Source: Rhynchospora pubera (lineage: Eukaryota; Streptophyta; Magnoliopsida; Poales; Cyperaceae). Taken from it: a stretch of 64,000 nt of DNA. This document shows positions 1 through 11,653 of the stretch, in pieces. A program made the position numbers and the translations under genes. The number at the start of each line of letters is the position of its first letter. The stretch's first letter is position 1. The stretch spans positions 310,622,513-310,686,512 of the forward strand of contig CM051459.1 of NCBI GenBank assembly GCA_028095005.1. The letters are read 5' to 3'. Under the pieces are notes generated by a model, which saw only the letters and a list, made by a program, of their open reading frames with translations, did not search any database and was not told where the DNA came from.

Positions 1-570
1 CAGCGAGAGGAGAAAGAAACGGTAAATGGGCATAAGTTGTTCTTGGGCTAAGGTCAGTCAACTGTTCCTAAAAAATGATGAATGAAAGGAGCTGCAGGGT
101 TCAAAGAAGATTTGTAATTGATAAATCAAGGAACAACTCACATTAAATCAAGATGTGACTGGAGGTGACAAATTGAAAAGAAAATTGGCAGCAAGAGATT
201 CCTTACAGCTTGAGGAATTATTGCTTGTTGAAATGAGAATGCTGAAATGAATAGTGTCTCACTGTTGGCATAGTCAGTGAGAACAAAGAAGTAAAAAATT
301 CCTTAGGTACAAGCAGTGAGGCCCAGTGTAAAAGAGGTAAGATGCCCAGAGAAAAAGACGCAGGGGTAAAATCGTCCAATTCCCTTGAAGTTCAGATTAT
401 TAGTGCCATCTACAGCAGCTCCCCCTTTCTCCTATAAAAGGGCATCAGATGGCCATGCAGCAACCAAGCTCTCACCTCTAAAAAAAAACGCATACACACA
501 TGCTCTGAGCATCAAATCATCAAAGAGAAGAAGCCAAACCATCTTCAAGCAGCCACCCAGAGAGCATTAA

Positions 571-3210
571 ATTAGGATAGCTATAAATAAAAAAAACAAA
601 AAAAAGAGTGTTTAGTAGAAATAGTAACTTTATAATTCCAGTTGTAAACAATCATCTTGTAAGCTACATTTGGTGAAGTAAGAAGATTATCCCCTTTTCC
701 TTTTGCAACTTTTATTCTTCTTTTTCTTTCTGGTTTTGCACAGAACTGAAAGCAATGTAAGGAATAAAATAAAAATCGCTCTATGTAGATATGTATATAG
801 ACATATTAGTTAACATAAGCATTTAGGAAACAAGTTAAAATCTGTTCTCTTTTATATTCTACATTTATATACATGTAGGTCAAGAATTATATTTACACTT
901 AAATAATGAAATTAAAATAGGCCATGCTTAACTAAATACACATGTATCTAGCACTAAGTGGATTATCATTTAAGTGCTAACATAAACAAAAATTGTGGAC
1001 AATAACAAGGGTAGCAAGATAGATAATGGACAGCAGGTAAAACAAAAAAAAAAGAGGACAACAGGTATGGGAGTTCATGGAGTAGCACACCTCTCAACTT
1101 GCCCATGCATTGAGGGAGACAGCCACTTCAACCTGGGCCATGTCAAGGAGAAGCTGTGCAGTAAAGGCTCTATTGTGTTAGTTTGATGGCTTGGTATGTC
1201 TCAGATACAAGCTATCACTCTCTCACACACCTTCATCTAATTTCAAGTTGATGCAAGGAGGTCTCATCACAACCATTATAGACAGACCCAAATCAAGGAG
1301 GAGCCTCATAATACCATGGTCCTATGATTCGATTGAGAGGTCACATGCCTTCAAGAGCATGCCAATATGCTCCCCAATCCCCAATCAAGCTCTCATGGCT
1401 GCTAGGAAGTAATGATGATCCAAGGAAAGCCAGCCGATAGCTTATCACTATGGCCATATCAAAACTGAGGAGTAACTCCTGGATAGAGACACTCAACAAT
1501 CAAATTGACTGTTCAGGCACCCTCCTGTATCTGTCATCAAGCTCATAGACGCCTTAGTTGACCCCCAACATGGCCAGTCAACTGGATTGACCAATCCATC
1601 GCCATGGCATATCCTGGCCAAGGTGAAGCACCATGCCAGAGGGGCTCGGCAATATAATTGAGGCCACACCAAGCTTTTCGAATTCCCCACGATGCTCTCA
1701 GGCTTGCCAATTTGGTTCAAGAACCATCAGAGGCCCAGAACCATCATCAAACTCTGTTAAACCCTAGTCGATTGGGATGAGTTTGATTGCAATAAAGGAA
1801 GGAGAAACAAGCTCAATAAACGGGTCCCACAACCTCATGAGGGCTCCACGATTCCATTCGGCACTGTCCCAAGGCTGAACGATCACCTGACAAGCTCAAT
1901 TTGACGGCCATGGCGAGGAGTTCTCTCGTTCTGTCGACGAAGGAGAATAAGAGGGAAGGGAGTCATTTCCCCGTTTGACATGGACACGGCGCATGACACA
2001 ACGGCTAATACCGTATCGCTGACAGTGGGCCTCACAGATGAAAGGGCCGACTGTTCCATGATACGCCAAGTGCATAGAGACACAGACGGCTTTTTAATAA
2101 AACAATCCCAAACTTTGTGATCCGCTGCGGCATTGTTCATGTGGCGAGTAAATATGGTGAAATGAGTTATCAACAATCAATCAGGAAACGCCACGTCTAA
2201 CATCCTTAAATTAAAATCGCTGCTGATCTCTTTTCTCTCTGCTGATGCGGACCAACCAGGATCTGCCATGTGTCATTGCTGCTGATGTGGCACCATTATA
2301 TTGCTGGAAACTTTAAAAATTTGTAGAAATTCAACCGTAACTCAGAAAAATCCAAATTAAATTTCTACGGATCCAGAAAAAATATGGAGAATACAGTAAT
2401 GCCAAAACCATAACCAAAATACAAACAAAATATTTTTAATCCATATTCCAAGTTTTGGTCAATCACAAATTGCCACCTCAGCCTTATATTTATTTAAAAA
2501 AAATCCAACAACCTTTAAAAATTCATGAAAAATCACAGGAGGTTCAGAAAAATATGAGAAAAAATCCTTAAGGCTCAGAAAAATGCGAGGAAGCCATGTG
2601 GCTGATCATCACCACTAAAAACCCTACCAAATATATTCCTACCATTATTTTCTCCTAGATGTTATGGAGAAAAGTCGTTCCGGCAAAGGCTCGGAGACTC
2701 ATGATCAAATCCCTGAAGGCATGGATAATATTATAAAATTCAGAAAGTCATACCGGGATACTGGCACGACTTGGCCTAGTACTCCGTTTATGACTTGAGA
2801 TAAAGCTCATCATAACCCCAAGTGATCAAAACCACCAGACGGTCATCGTCACGACGAGGGTGGATAAAAAAAATGGAGACACTAAGTACTGTTGCTAACA
2901 AACAAGAGTACTAGTGAAATATCAAGCTCAATGATCTGGTTAAATTGAGACTCGCTAGCCTCAAAATGATGGATAGTGAGATCTATAACGATGTCACGGG
3001 ACTCTATCAAGAGACCCGAAATAATATGCAAATCAGATGAAGACCAAAACAATATTCAAGCAAACTGATAAAATTCCAAAGAGAAGACAAATTACACCGC
3101 AAGATATTATCGGTGAAGAATATGGATTCAACCACATACGAGCAGAACTCTTTGCAGTCTGAGAAAAGCTCATAATGTTGTCCCAAGCCTGCTGAGACAA
3201 TGGAAGCCAC
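571..3210. other. Noncoding stretch in duplication copy 1
   Basis: No gene can be supported here. Short open frames (for example 995-1186 and 1883-2176) show no recognisable domain and no coding signature, and they recur in copy 2 only because the DNA is duplicated. The sequence is A/T rich with scattered purine tracts. Bases 966-970 are the unoccupied target of the Ty3 element that sits in copy 2. Confidence 0.6.
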
Positions 3211-3503
3211 GATTATCAAAGGCACCCGCTCCCTCGAGAAGGCAGGAGGTCCTATCTTGAGTGTATGCAATCTACCCGCCAGAGATAACATATGCCAACA
3301 ACGTTGACACAGGCACACAGCATTATGATCCTATCAAAGATATGCAAATATTGTCACTATGGACAAATTCCACATCATCATACCCGTACCTTGGGGAAAG
3401 ATCACACTTTTATTTCAGGAGTCTACGATTATCTAAGGCACCCGCTCTCTCAAGAAGGCAGGAGGTCCTAACATGAGTGTTTGCAATCTAACCGCCAAGG
3501 ATA
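3211..3503 (+). repeat. Diverged direct repeat pair
   Basis: Two units of about 77 bp lie at 3211-3288 and 3427-3503, 216 bp apart. Each contains a GGCACCCGCT block, an AAGGCAGGAGGTCCTA block and a GCAATCTA-CCGCCA block. They differ at several positions, so the repeat is old. The same pair occurs in copy 2 near 57741-58033. This looks like the noncoding part of an unclassified repeat, possibly an LTR, but no terminal structure or target duplication was found. Confidence 0.65.
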
Positions 3504-4621
3504 TATTGAGGCTAACACTGTAGCTGTAAACGACTCCCTCAGATTATATTAAAGACCTTATCCCACATCATACCGCCACATCAGATAGATCCATAATCCT
3601 TACCCAAATAATATTCTTATTCAAAAAAAAAACTTCAACATGTTCCTTGGTCACATTACTTATGTCTCAAATAGCTCGATAATGTCGACTTGTTTAATGA
3701 TCTGATCAAGAATCAGACGTCACATTCAGACACCCTCAGCAAAGATCAACAGGGAGTCTAGGAAACCCGCTTCGGGAAGTCCGTGCCTTATAAATACAAA
3801 ATTCATACCAGAAGAGCCTAAACCTCAATCCCTCATATTACAAGGAGAACTCGAAAAACGAGAAGATTACAAGTGTCCAGCAACGGCAGTTAACCGAAAC
3901 CTCTACAAGCTTAGAACTCCAAAGACTGCTGTCCCCTGCAGTCCAAAGTCCACAAAATATATATATTAATATAATATATATTAATATTGAATTATAGTAG
4001 TAATATTAATAATAAAAAAAATAACAAAAAAATAAGTGCATGATAGGACCGCAAATTGCATATTTACAATTCCCTAACAGCTCACGACACACAATCCTTT
4101 GATTTTCCCGATCTAGAGGTGCTCCTGACCATGTCAGAGGTAATTAACAGTAGGGGCTTGCGCCTACTGGAAATAGAGGACCCCTTCAAATAATAAACCC
4201 TCGTGAGAACTCAAGAGTACAGTTACCGCGCTTCGGGGTGGTATCGGTACCGGCCTCTTGAGGCTCGCGAGGGGTATCTGATCCGCATTCTTTTATGCCC
4301 CTCAATCCGAGACCGTATTTTCCTCTGTTGATCCAAGGGCCGTGAAAAAGTGCGAGACAGTACCCCCATAATTTTATGCTTAGGTTTTAATAATTTAATC
4401 TTTTTCTTTATTTTCTTTTGAGGGTCTTTTCTTATAGCATTGTTTAGTTTAACACTGGGGGTTTGTACTAGGTAAGATTTTCAGGCGTAAACTTGCTACT
4501 AATTTGTACTTTTTTCATGAAATTTAGTTAATGCATAGCTTACAGGCAGCTCATCAAAAAAAAAAAAAACAGTGAGGCTAGACAAAAAGTTCAACCTTAC
4601 TACTTCCCAACCCGAATCTGC
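3504..4621. other. Noncoding repeat-like DNA
   Basis: No open frame with recognisable similarity is present. There is a short AT-rich stretch near 3955-4020 and a GC-richer block at 4140-4350. This resembles retrotransposon noncoding DNA, but no TG...CA ends with a target duplication could be defined. Confidence 0.4.
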
Positions 4622-4774
4622 TCCCGCGCGGGACCGTCCAGCGCAGTCTACGAACCGTCCGATCTGATCTGGACGGTTCGGGCCTATCAATCAGGTTACA
4701 TGCACGGGGCTCCCTTTGCCATTGAGATTAAATCATACGGCTCACAGTGGTGCGCTGGATGGTCCCGCGCGGGA
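4622..4774. repeat. GC-rich inverted repeat (foldback)
   Basis: Arms of about 23 bp at 4622-4644 and 4751-4774 are near-perfect reverse complements, each with the self-palindromic core CCCGCGCGGG next to a GTCCAGCGCA-type block. The spacer is about 106 bp. The same foldback recurs in copy 2 near 59151-59304. The form fits a small nonautonomous DNA transposon or its terminal part, but outer ends and target duplications are not clear. Confidence 0.6.
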
Positions 4775-5561
4775 CTGGATCTCATTTCACTACTTCCAGC
4801 ATTGTACAAAACGATTTATTATATATTGCCAACTACCCCTTGAGTAAACGTAGTATTTTTAAAATTTTATTGAAGTCAATGCAAAATTGCAAGCTGACAT
4901 GAAACCAACACGTACGCACGTACGTTCATTTCGGTAGCTTAATTTATCTTTTTAATCAGACTCGTTTTCTTAAAAAAAAAAAACAACAACATGATAGTGA
5001 GAGAGAGAGAGGGATCGGACCAAATGCCTTCTTATATATTATTCTTCACAACAATTCGTATAATTAATAAACTAAAAAAATTATATTATAATGAATTTTA
5101 CTCAGATTAGTGTTTTCTTTTCCCTCTTTTAATCCCAAATTAACCCCTTCTCCCGGTGTTCAGAAACAGATACTATTAATTGTTGCAGCAGAATAAGTCC
5201 AATTCTTTCAAAATTTTATGTTTGTTCAATTTATCGATTTAAGAATGTCTCGAATATGAGGTAGTTGATTACATTCAGAAAATCATTCATAAATATTTAA
5301 TTCGTAGAAATTATTTCCCTTCATCAATATGTAGATATCCATTAGACAGGCTGAATTTTAAGTTAGGAATCAAATATTTAATATTGTTGCGAGCTCCATA
5401 ATCCACATGGCATTAAATGGACAAAGTGCGACTTCATTTGATTAGCGTTTCAGGCCCAAAAGGATACACAACAGGCCTAAGAAAAGAAAGGAAGAAAACG
5501 TATTACGTATATCATCTATATATTTAATCCCGTTTCACTAAGTCACTGTTCTACACTGTTT
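4775..5561. other. AT-rich noncoding DNA
   Basis: Nothing codes here. A GA-rich microsatellite lies near 4998-5012 and a short CGTACG palindromic motif near 4912-4925. The right edge abuts the CASP-like exon-1 fragment. Confidence 0.4.
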
Positions 5562-5701
5562 TGCTTCCGCAGGCACCAGTGACACAGCACCCCCTGCCAT
5601 TTACGCAGCCCCAGCCACCATACATAGAACAACAAAGAAAGGATATGCAGGTCATTATGACTCCACCGTCGTCTGAGGGGATTATCGGGCACATAGCACG
5701 T
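5562..5701 (+). pseudogene. Fragment of CASP-like gene exon 1
   Basis: This 140-bp segment matches 32999-33143 of the CASP-like locus almost base for base, with a 4-bp gap (ATAT missing before AGCACGT) and a few substitutions. It lacks the first third of exon 1, including the start codon, and stops one or two bases before the exon-1 splice donor. A fragment of exon 2 of the same gene follows at 10098-10303 in the same order and orientation. It is therefore a broken copy of the gene, or a captured piece of it, rather than an expressed gene. Confidence 0.85.
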
Positions 5702-6010
5702 ACATCAGAAAAGGCTTTTAGCAAGACAACATAGCCTTGCAAAGAAAGCCTTATATGTCTTGCAGAGAATTTTTGCAACAACGTTTTTCATTTTGCAATT
5801 GGTCATGTAACGAGGGTCTGTAGAGTGTTTTTTCCGTGTGGGTAAAGACCGTCTTGCAAAACTGCAAGACCCTCATGGGGACTATTGCAAGAACTAACGC
5901 TCTTGCAAATCTGTTTTTAATCCGCTAGAAAAATGCGGACAATCATTAATTAACATTTTTGTTGCAAGACTCTACGGTCTTGCTAGTTTTCTCGCCAAAC
6001 GAAATCGAAG
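5702..6010. repeat. Array of short CTTGCA-type repeats
   Basis: About ten copies of CTTGCA, TTGCAAG or their reverse complement occur within 300 bp directly after the exon-1 fragment, in both orientations. Dense short repeats in both orientations are typical of the subterminal regions of CACTA (En/Spm) transposons, where the transposase binds. No CACTA terminus is visible at the edge, so the assignment is inference. The array is repeated in copy 2 at about 60229-60537. Confidence 0.45.
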
Positions 6011-6339
6011 AATTAGTGAGATTTTTATTAGCAACATTAAAAAGTCTAGCCAAATTAACTTGCCAATTTGCATTCTATTTAGATTTTATATTTATTTTTA
6101 TTAACAAATTTAATTGATAGAATGAACTGAATAAAATTACACACGGTAAATTTTATTTATTTAAATACAAAATCATAACATTATAAAGAAAGAACACAAC
6201 AAAATATTATTAATAAAAAACTATAATTAACTTAAATAACATTCAATGTTTTTATAACACAAAATTTTATACATTCAAATTTTAATCCCTCGATTTCAAC
6301 TATTAAACATTTCAATACAAGGCCAATGATCTACTTCAT

Positions 6340-7070
6340 CCGTTACACTACCACTTGAAAATTCCTGCTCGACATGTTCTGATAGGTCTTCATTTCCCAT
6401 ATAATATATTGTGGTTTCACTCCAATGTCAACTAGGCATCCTGAAATTAACCCAATCAAACTAGAATAATGGCGCATCAAACATAAAATTGAGAAATAAG
6501 AAAGAACGAATACAAATCTTGATGTGCTATAATCTAATCTAATGGCACATATAGTAATGTTTTCACCACTAAAAGAAAGCACATGTGCCTACCTAAAAAT
6601 CAATGGCATACAACATACCTTCTTTTTTGGCTCTCTCCAACCAACTGGAGACAAAATATAAGGTTCACAGTTCACAATATAATTTGGAACATATTTATCT
6701 CTATAGTTTATTCACAATATTTTTATTGAATTGAGAAATCACTAATCTTATCTAAACATTTTCCAAACCAATTATGAAAACTTTTTACAGGACAAACACA
6801 TTTAAGGTATATATATTAAGTACCTTAATGAGTGCTCTGCTCAAGCTTGTCAAGTGTCTTATGCACTTCTTTGGAACTCTGGCTAAAAAGGAATCTTTCA
6901 ACTCATGAGAAATTAAACTGAAAATTTACCAACAAAATTTCTAATGCAAATAAAAATCAATTAAAGTGAAATAACTTTAGTATAGCTGCTGGCGCTAATT
7001 TCCTCTCTTGGAGTTGTTTGTCAGGAAGGTAGCTTCTTAACTTTATATCAACAACCTGCATACAATGACT
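6340..7070 (-). pseudogene. Exon-like islands on the minus strand
   Basis: Several short open stretches on the minus strand are bordered by plausible splice signals. One follows a TTTCAG acceptor near 6441 and ends in a stop near 6343, with residues such as VDIGVKPQYIIWEMKTY. Another lies near 6830-6905 and contains SSKEVHKTLDKLEQS. I do not recognise the protein. They could be remnants of a transposase gene or a captured host gene. The same islands are present in copy 2. Confidence 0.25.
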
Positions 7071-8426
7071 AGTACCATAAGAGAAGCATAACAGCTTCAT
7101 ACTTGTACCTAAATATGGTTTACTCTTAAATTAATATGCAAGTTTACTCTTAAATTAAGATGCAAGTTTACTCATAAGAGCCATGAAATAAATATGGTTT
7201 ACTCTTCAATTAATATGCAAGTTTCATTTTCAGATTCTCTATTTATCTACTTCGTGCAGATCCTTATTAGGTTCTCTATTAGCTTTCGGATTTTTGTGCG
7301 GCTTCTCGTCTATTCCTCTCTATGGTAAGTGCTTTAGATTTCATCTTAATTTATTTTTCTATTTCTTGATTTTTTTTTCTTATGGCGCTAGAAAGGGATA
7401 AAAAAAAATAGCTTATACTAATTGCTTTTCAGGAAGCTCCATAAATATTCCTCTTCGATAATTTGTTGTTGTCCATTTTTGTAAATCATAAGGCCAGAAT
7501 TTGGCATTCCTTTTTGCTCATTTTTCTATTTTTTTTCATAGTTCTTACTTTATTATTTCTTTGTTGCGTTGGTAGATCCTGGCTTGAAAAGAGCTACATC
7601 TTTCATATTTTCTCTTGGCCTCAGAATTAACCTCCATTTTTTCATGTGACTTTAGCTTAATTGGTCGCCTATTGACCTGATTTTTTTTCTCTGCCTTCAT
7701 TGCAGGTTCTATATGCTTATATGTTGGGGTTGTGTTCAATTCTTCCTAGGTGGTATATTTTTCTCTGTGTTCTTTTCCTTGGGTTATGCTTCCTTCTCCC
7801 AATCTCAATTTTTCATTTTTTATGAATAGATTATGTCAATCTATATTGTTTAGTATGATTTCTGAATTTGAATTTGTGAAATACTCTTCATTAAGGATTG
7901 GTTTTATCAGTATCTCTGGTTATACTACAGCTCTAAAAGAAAGGAAATGGTTTGTTGGAGCATGTATTTTTTGTTTTATAACTAATGGGTTTTGGTGCAC
8001 TTAGTGGTAGAAAAATCAGAAGTGAATTTCTGGTGATAAGATCAAACTCCACAAGCACCCAAATTGAGGTAAGGCTCTGAAAGCACCAACTTTCTATAAT
8101 ATATGCTAGAATTAATTTTATAGATTTTTATTAAATATTCAGGTTTCTGGATGGCACACAAAAAATGAAAAACAAAAGAAACACAATCAGATTTCTTATT
8201 CCCTTCAATGTCTCAAAGAAAGCTCATTAAATGGTTTCAACATATTGCACTTATTGAATAATCACATTTCAGCATTACAAACAACTTGGCAACATAATCG
8301 AGGGGTAAAATGGGAATCATCCAATGAGTAGAGGAACGACACTTACAATTGTAAGAAAAAGATAACATTCGCCTATAATGAAGGAGCAACCATCGAATGA
8401 GTAGATGCAGTATTTATTAGGAAAGG
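7071..8426 (+). other. Intron/exon-like noncoding DNA
   Basis: The stretch holds GTAAGT-type donors (near 7325), a TTGCAG acceptor (near 7705) and T-rich intervals between them, which resembles transcribed 5' untranslated exons and introns. No long frame is conserved between the two duplicated copies. It may be sequence captured by a transposon or the remains of a gene. No function is proposed. Confidence 0.3.
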
Positions 8427-9602
8427 TGTTAATTTTAATTTTTGTGCTAATTGCTCTTAATTAAGCGATTAAAACAACACACAAACGGATCTAGCACTTA
8501 AGTTCAATCGACACAAAGAGAAGGGGGTGGAAAATTTACCTCTCTTGGTATAGCAAACCAAGAGGCTCGTTCCAACGGCTTAGAAGTCGGTGGCAAGCCC
8601 TCCAATCACCTCCTATACGAACATCTCGAGTCCACTAAGGAATTAACCACGTTCTCTACTAAATATGTTAGTAAATAGGAGAACTTGTCTAATTCCTAAG
8701 CTTTCCCCCTTGTAGTTAATTCAATCAATTAATTTATGTGGAAAAGCTTGCTCAACACATGAGTTAGATGGTGGATAGAAGAGAGAAAAGGGGGAGAAAA
8801 ATTCTGAAATTTTTCTCTTCTTTAAGTGGGGTTAAGCCAAGGAAGAAGGAGAGAGAGAGGTAGTGTGGAGGCTAGGGTTTTCTTTCAAAGAACACCCCTT
8901 TATATAGACCACATACCCTAGCTCTCATCCAAAATTGAATGGACAATTTTGCCCCCATCTATAGCCGCACCTACCAACCCCATTTGTGAGTTGGGTCTCA
9001 AGTCTAGTTGAGCCCAATACTCTTCCATTTAATTGCACCTTCTATTGGACATTAAATTAACTAATTAATGTAAAGGCCCAATTTGCTCAAATAATTAAAT
9101 GTGCTGATTATAATTAATTATTAACTATTTAATAATTAATATGGAATTAGTCAATGCATCAAAATTATTTCTATATGATTTATTTGACTTAATTAATCAT
9201 AACGGTCCATAACGGTATACGATTAATTAATCAACTTATCATATTTTGCAAAACTAATTGTTGAAAATAAACAATTAATGCACGTGTTGTTAAACACCTT
9301 ATTATGTGTGACCCTTTGAGGATTTATGCTACGTTGGACATGGAATTAAATCACTATTTAATTCCAATAATCATAAGCGGTATCTAGCAACACGTTATGA
9401 TTTCCAATTCACATAAATAGTGTACTTAATCATCACTTAACTTGCATACTAATCTTATATGATAATTAATGTTCCTTGTTAATTATCAAGATTATGGACC
9501 GTTGTCAATAATAAATCTAGGAACAGATGATAAAATATCATCCATAACATAAACTAATATTTAAGTCATTAAATTATTGACTTCTAGGACATAACTCCAA
9601 CA
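8427..9602 (-). mobile_element. LTR-like segment, probable solo or partial LTR
   Basis: Read on the minus strand the segment starts TGTTGGAGTTATGTCCTAG and ends AAAATTAACA, the TG...CA form of a plant copia LTR. It is about 1176 bp, contains a TATATAG-type promoter motif near 8900, and has the AT-rich body usual for such LTRs. No primer-binding site or internal region lies beside it, and the bases flanking it (AAAGG and ATATT) do not form a target duplication. It may therefore be a recombined or truncated LTR. Most of it is present in copy 2 from 62956 to the window edge. Confidence 0.5.
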
Positions 9603-10097
9603 ATATTTCCTATTGCCTCTTGCCTTGCTTTAATTATATGGTAATTTACTTTACTGGTACACTTGACTGACATGTGCTATGTATTGATTGATACTGGTAT
9701 TGGCAATTATTACCGGCATTGGCGGCATATATCAATACAATACTAAGTGGCATATATCAATACAATAATTCCTTTTCTTCTTTTCTATATTGGAATAGCT
9801 AATATCTCTCTCTCTCTCTCACACACACACACGCACATAGCACACGCACAAAATTATACATACAAACTAGCTTGAAACTAATTTGCACTGGAGCAGATCT
9901 TGCTTCTGCAGAAATACTAGCTGAAATTGTCCTACTTGGTTTTTGTGCAAGACTTAAGATGCTGCTTGAAATTGTTATAAACTATGTGCTGGAACTGCAA
10001 TGAGTATGGCCACATAGCATGCCTTTCCATGTACGTGTGAGTTCTTTTTTCCTCTTGCTTTGTGTATTTAATCTTCTTTATCGGAAACACCGCTAAC
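9603..10097. other. Noncoding DNA with CT/CA microsatellite
   Basis: A CT run followed by a CA run lies at about 9801-9838. The rest shows no supported gene. Copy 2 cannot be compared beyond 9471 because the window ends. Confidence 0.5.
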
Positions 10098-10303
10098 TAA
10101 TTTATAGAACTTCAAAGATCGATATTGAATTATTGATGAACTAAAAGTGCACTTTTTTATTTTTATATAGGTACTTTATTGCAGTGAACTTGCTCGTATT
10201 AATCTACTCCATAATTTCACTGCTAATATCAATTATCAAGAAATCAAAATCCTCAAGTCTAAAACTATTGATTGCAATTGGCCAATTGCTGATATAGTTG
10301 CCG
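10098..10303 (+). pseudogene. Fragment of CASP-like gene exon 2
   Basis: The segment matches 33763-33957 of the CASP-like locus, including the end of its intron, the TATATAG splice acceptor and the first part of exon 2. Similarity stops abruptly after GTTGCCG at 10303, where CACTA-like DNA begins. An 8-bp insertion at 10274-10289 breaks the reading frame. Together with 5562-5701 this is a disrupted second copy of the gene; the interval between the fragments is about 4.4 kb against 0.69 kb of intron in the intact locus. Confidence 0.88.
10274..10289. other. hAT-type excision footprint
   Basis: The intact locus reads GCAATTGC at 33938-33945. Here it is GCAATTGG followed by CCAATTGC. That is an 8-bp target duplication whose two bases at the junction have each changed to their complement. 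This is the classic scar left when an Ac/Ds-type hAT transposon excises. Chance microduplication is the alternative. Confidence 0.7.
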
Positions 10304-10304
10304 A

Positions 10305-10680
10305 CACTACTAGAATGCCAATTATTCGCTTCGCAAAAAGGTATCCCTATTCCAACACGAATAGCTATCTGCGTCCACCTAAAGGCTACCTAAGCGACCC
10401 CGATACTCTAGCCGCTAATAATAAACATCTGTGTCGCGAGGACGCGGATTACTTAACGCGTCTCTATATCTGCGTCAGAATAACGACGCATACCATGTTC
10501 TCCGATCGCTTATTCAAACAGTAAGCGCGTCTCTATTTAGACGTTACTATGTCGGTATAATGACGGTTTTGATTAGCGACACAGATAATTTATTGTCAGA
10601 ATTTAGCAGGGCCCACAACCTATTAGAGTCGATATAGCGATGCCTTTGCTCACCGACACAAAAAATTTATTGTCAGAATT
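10305..10680 (+). mobile_element. CACTA-like transposon terminus (partial)
   Basis: Directly at the breakpoint in the exon-2 fragment the sequence starts CACTACTAGAATGCC, which has the CACTA hallmark of En/Spm ends. It is followed by several hundred bases with repeated GCGTCTCTAT, CGACAC and TTTATTGTCAGAATTTAG motifs, the kind of short subterminal repeats these elements carry. No opposite terminus was found before the copia element, so this is a fragment or an element whose other end was lost. No transposase is encoded here. Confidence 0.5.
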
Positions 10681-11193
10681 TAGTAGGGATTCAACATTGA
10701 TTCAATATGACCCAAAAAATTTTTAAAGATTTCAATATTGATTCAATATGACCCAAAAATTTCTTTTCTACCAATTTTGGATTTTTAAAGATTGCTGTAT
10801 ATTTGGATTCAACATAATAGAGGACGAATTGGAGAACAAATTGCTAAAGTGCTATGTGTCTTAATATCAATTTTATACTTTTAATGAAAGACCTAAATCA
10901 TTCAGTATTTTTTTTTCCATTTTGAAATCTTGTTGGGAATAAAATTTTATATACTTTTGGGAATTTTTTACTATTTTTTTCGATTATTAGACATCATTTT
11001 TTTTATTGGTCTATAACTAATTTTATCCAGATTTTTCCAAACTCCAAAATATTGTAAAAAGGATATAAAATTTGATTTTTTTTAACTTAAATTTTATTAA
11101 GGAGAACAGGCCGTTCGTTCGGAAAACTATTAAGCAATCATCTATTGTTTTTTTTAATAAAATCTTTTTTAGTATAATTGTAGGACAGAGAGT
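10681..11193. other. AT-rich noncoding DNA left of the copia element
   Basis: No gene was found. I looked on the minus strand for later exons of the GDSL lipase gene whose first exon lies right of the copia element, and saw none. Bases 11194-11198 (GACAC) are the left target duplication of the copia element. Confidence 0.4.
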
Positions 11194-11198
11194 GACAC

Positions 11199-11639
11199 TG
11201 TTATAATTAATATTATTAATTATATATTATTAATTATAACATTATGTGGCCTATATATTAAATATAAACCAAGTTCATTTATGAAAATTATCTAAGGGGT
11301 ACATTGGATTTTGATGGAAAATCCAATGGACCAGATTAATTACAAATTCTTATCCCTTTAATTGCCTTAGTAAATTTGTTTTTTCTCTCTCCTGTCATAT
11401 TGGCATCTTTTCATAATTTTCGCCCACAAAAATTAAGAGAGGCAGAAGAGAAAAAATAACGCCATTTTTACCATCAATCACACTAAGGGAAATTAAAGAA
11501 GATCATATATTCCGCCTTACGATATGTTTTCACTTCAATCCTGTGAGTTTTATTATAATTTATTGATTTTATATGAAATACGTTGATTCTAGAATGTTAA
11601 TTAGAAATATTATTAAGAATTAATATTTTACGTCTATCA
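11199..11639 (+). repeat. 5' LTR of the Ty1/copia element
   Basis: This 441-bp LTR starts TG and ends CA. It matches the 3' LTR pieces at 16952-16986 and 22562-23206 after the nested element and MITE are removed. A TATATATTAAATA-type stretch near 11252 may serve as promoter. Confidence 0.95.
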
Positions 11640-11641
11640 TT

Positions 11642-11653
11642 TGGTATCGGAGC
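11642..11653 (+). other. Primer-binding site (tRNA-iMet type)
   Basis: TGGTATCGGAGC lies two bases after the 5' LTR. It differs by one base from the usual TGGTATCAGAGC complement of initiator methionine tRNA, which primes minus-strand synthesis in most plant copia elements. Confidence 0.85.

Larger units (their letters stand above)
1..9471 (+). repeat. Segmental duplication, copy 1
   Basis: This block is repeated in the same orientation from 42227 to the window end. The two copies stay collinear, with about 23 substitutions and a few single-base indels over the first 2.6 kb after base 971, which is roughly 99% identity by eye. Copy 1 lacks the Ty3/gypsy element found in copy 2 and keeps its target site at 966-970. 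Bases 77-443 here are replaced by about 22 unrelated bases in copy 2. The left edge coincides with the window start, so the true boundary may lie further left. The block contains no convincing intact gene. It carries noncoding repeats, CASP-like gene fragments and an LTR-like segment. Confidence 0.95.

Noticed and set aside
995..2176. Several short frames repeated at 55525-56706
   Set aside because: They recur only because the DNA is duplicated; none shows a domain, good codon pattern or gene structure.
8427..9602. Complete solo LTR with target duplication
   Set aside because: The ends look like an LTR, but the flanking five bases do not match, so only an LTR-like segment is claimed.
9985..10030. 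Zinc-knuckle-like stretch CWNCNEYGHIAC
   Set aside because: Spacing after the His is too short for CX2CX4HX4C, and no surrounding frame supports a protein.
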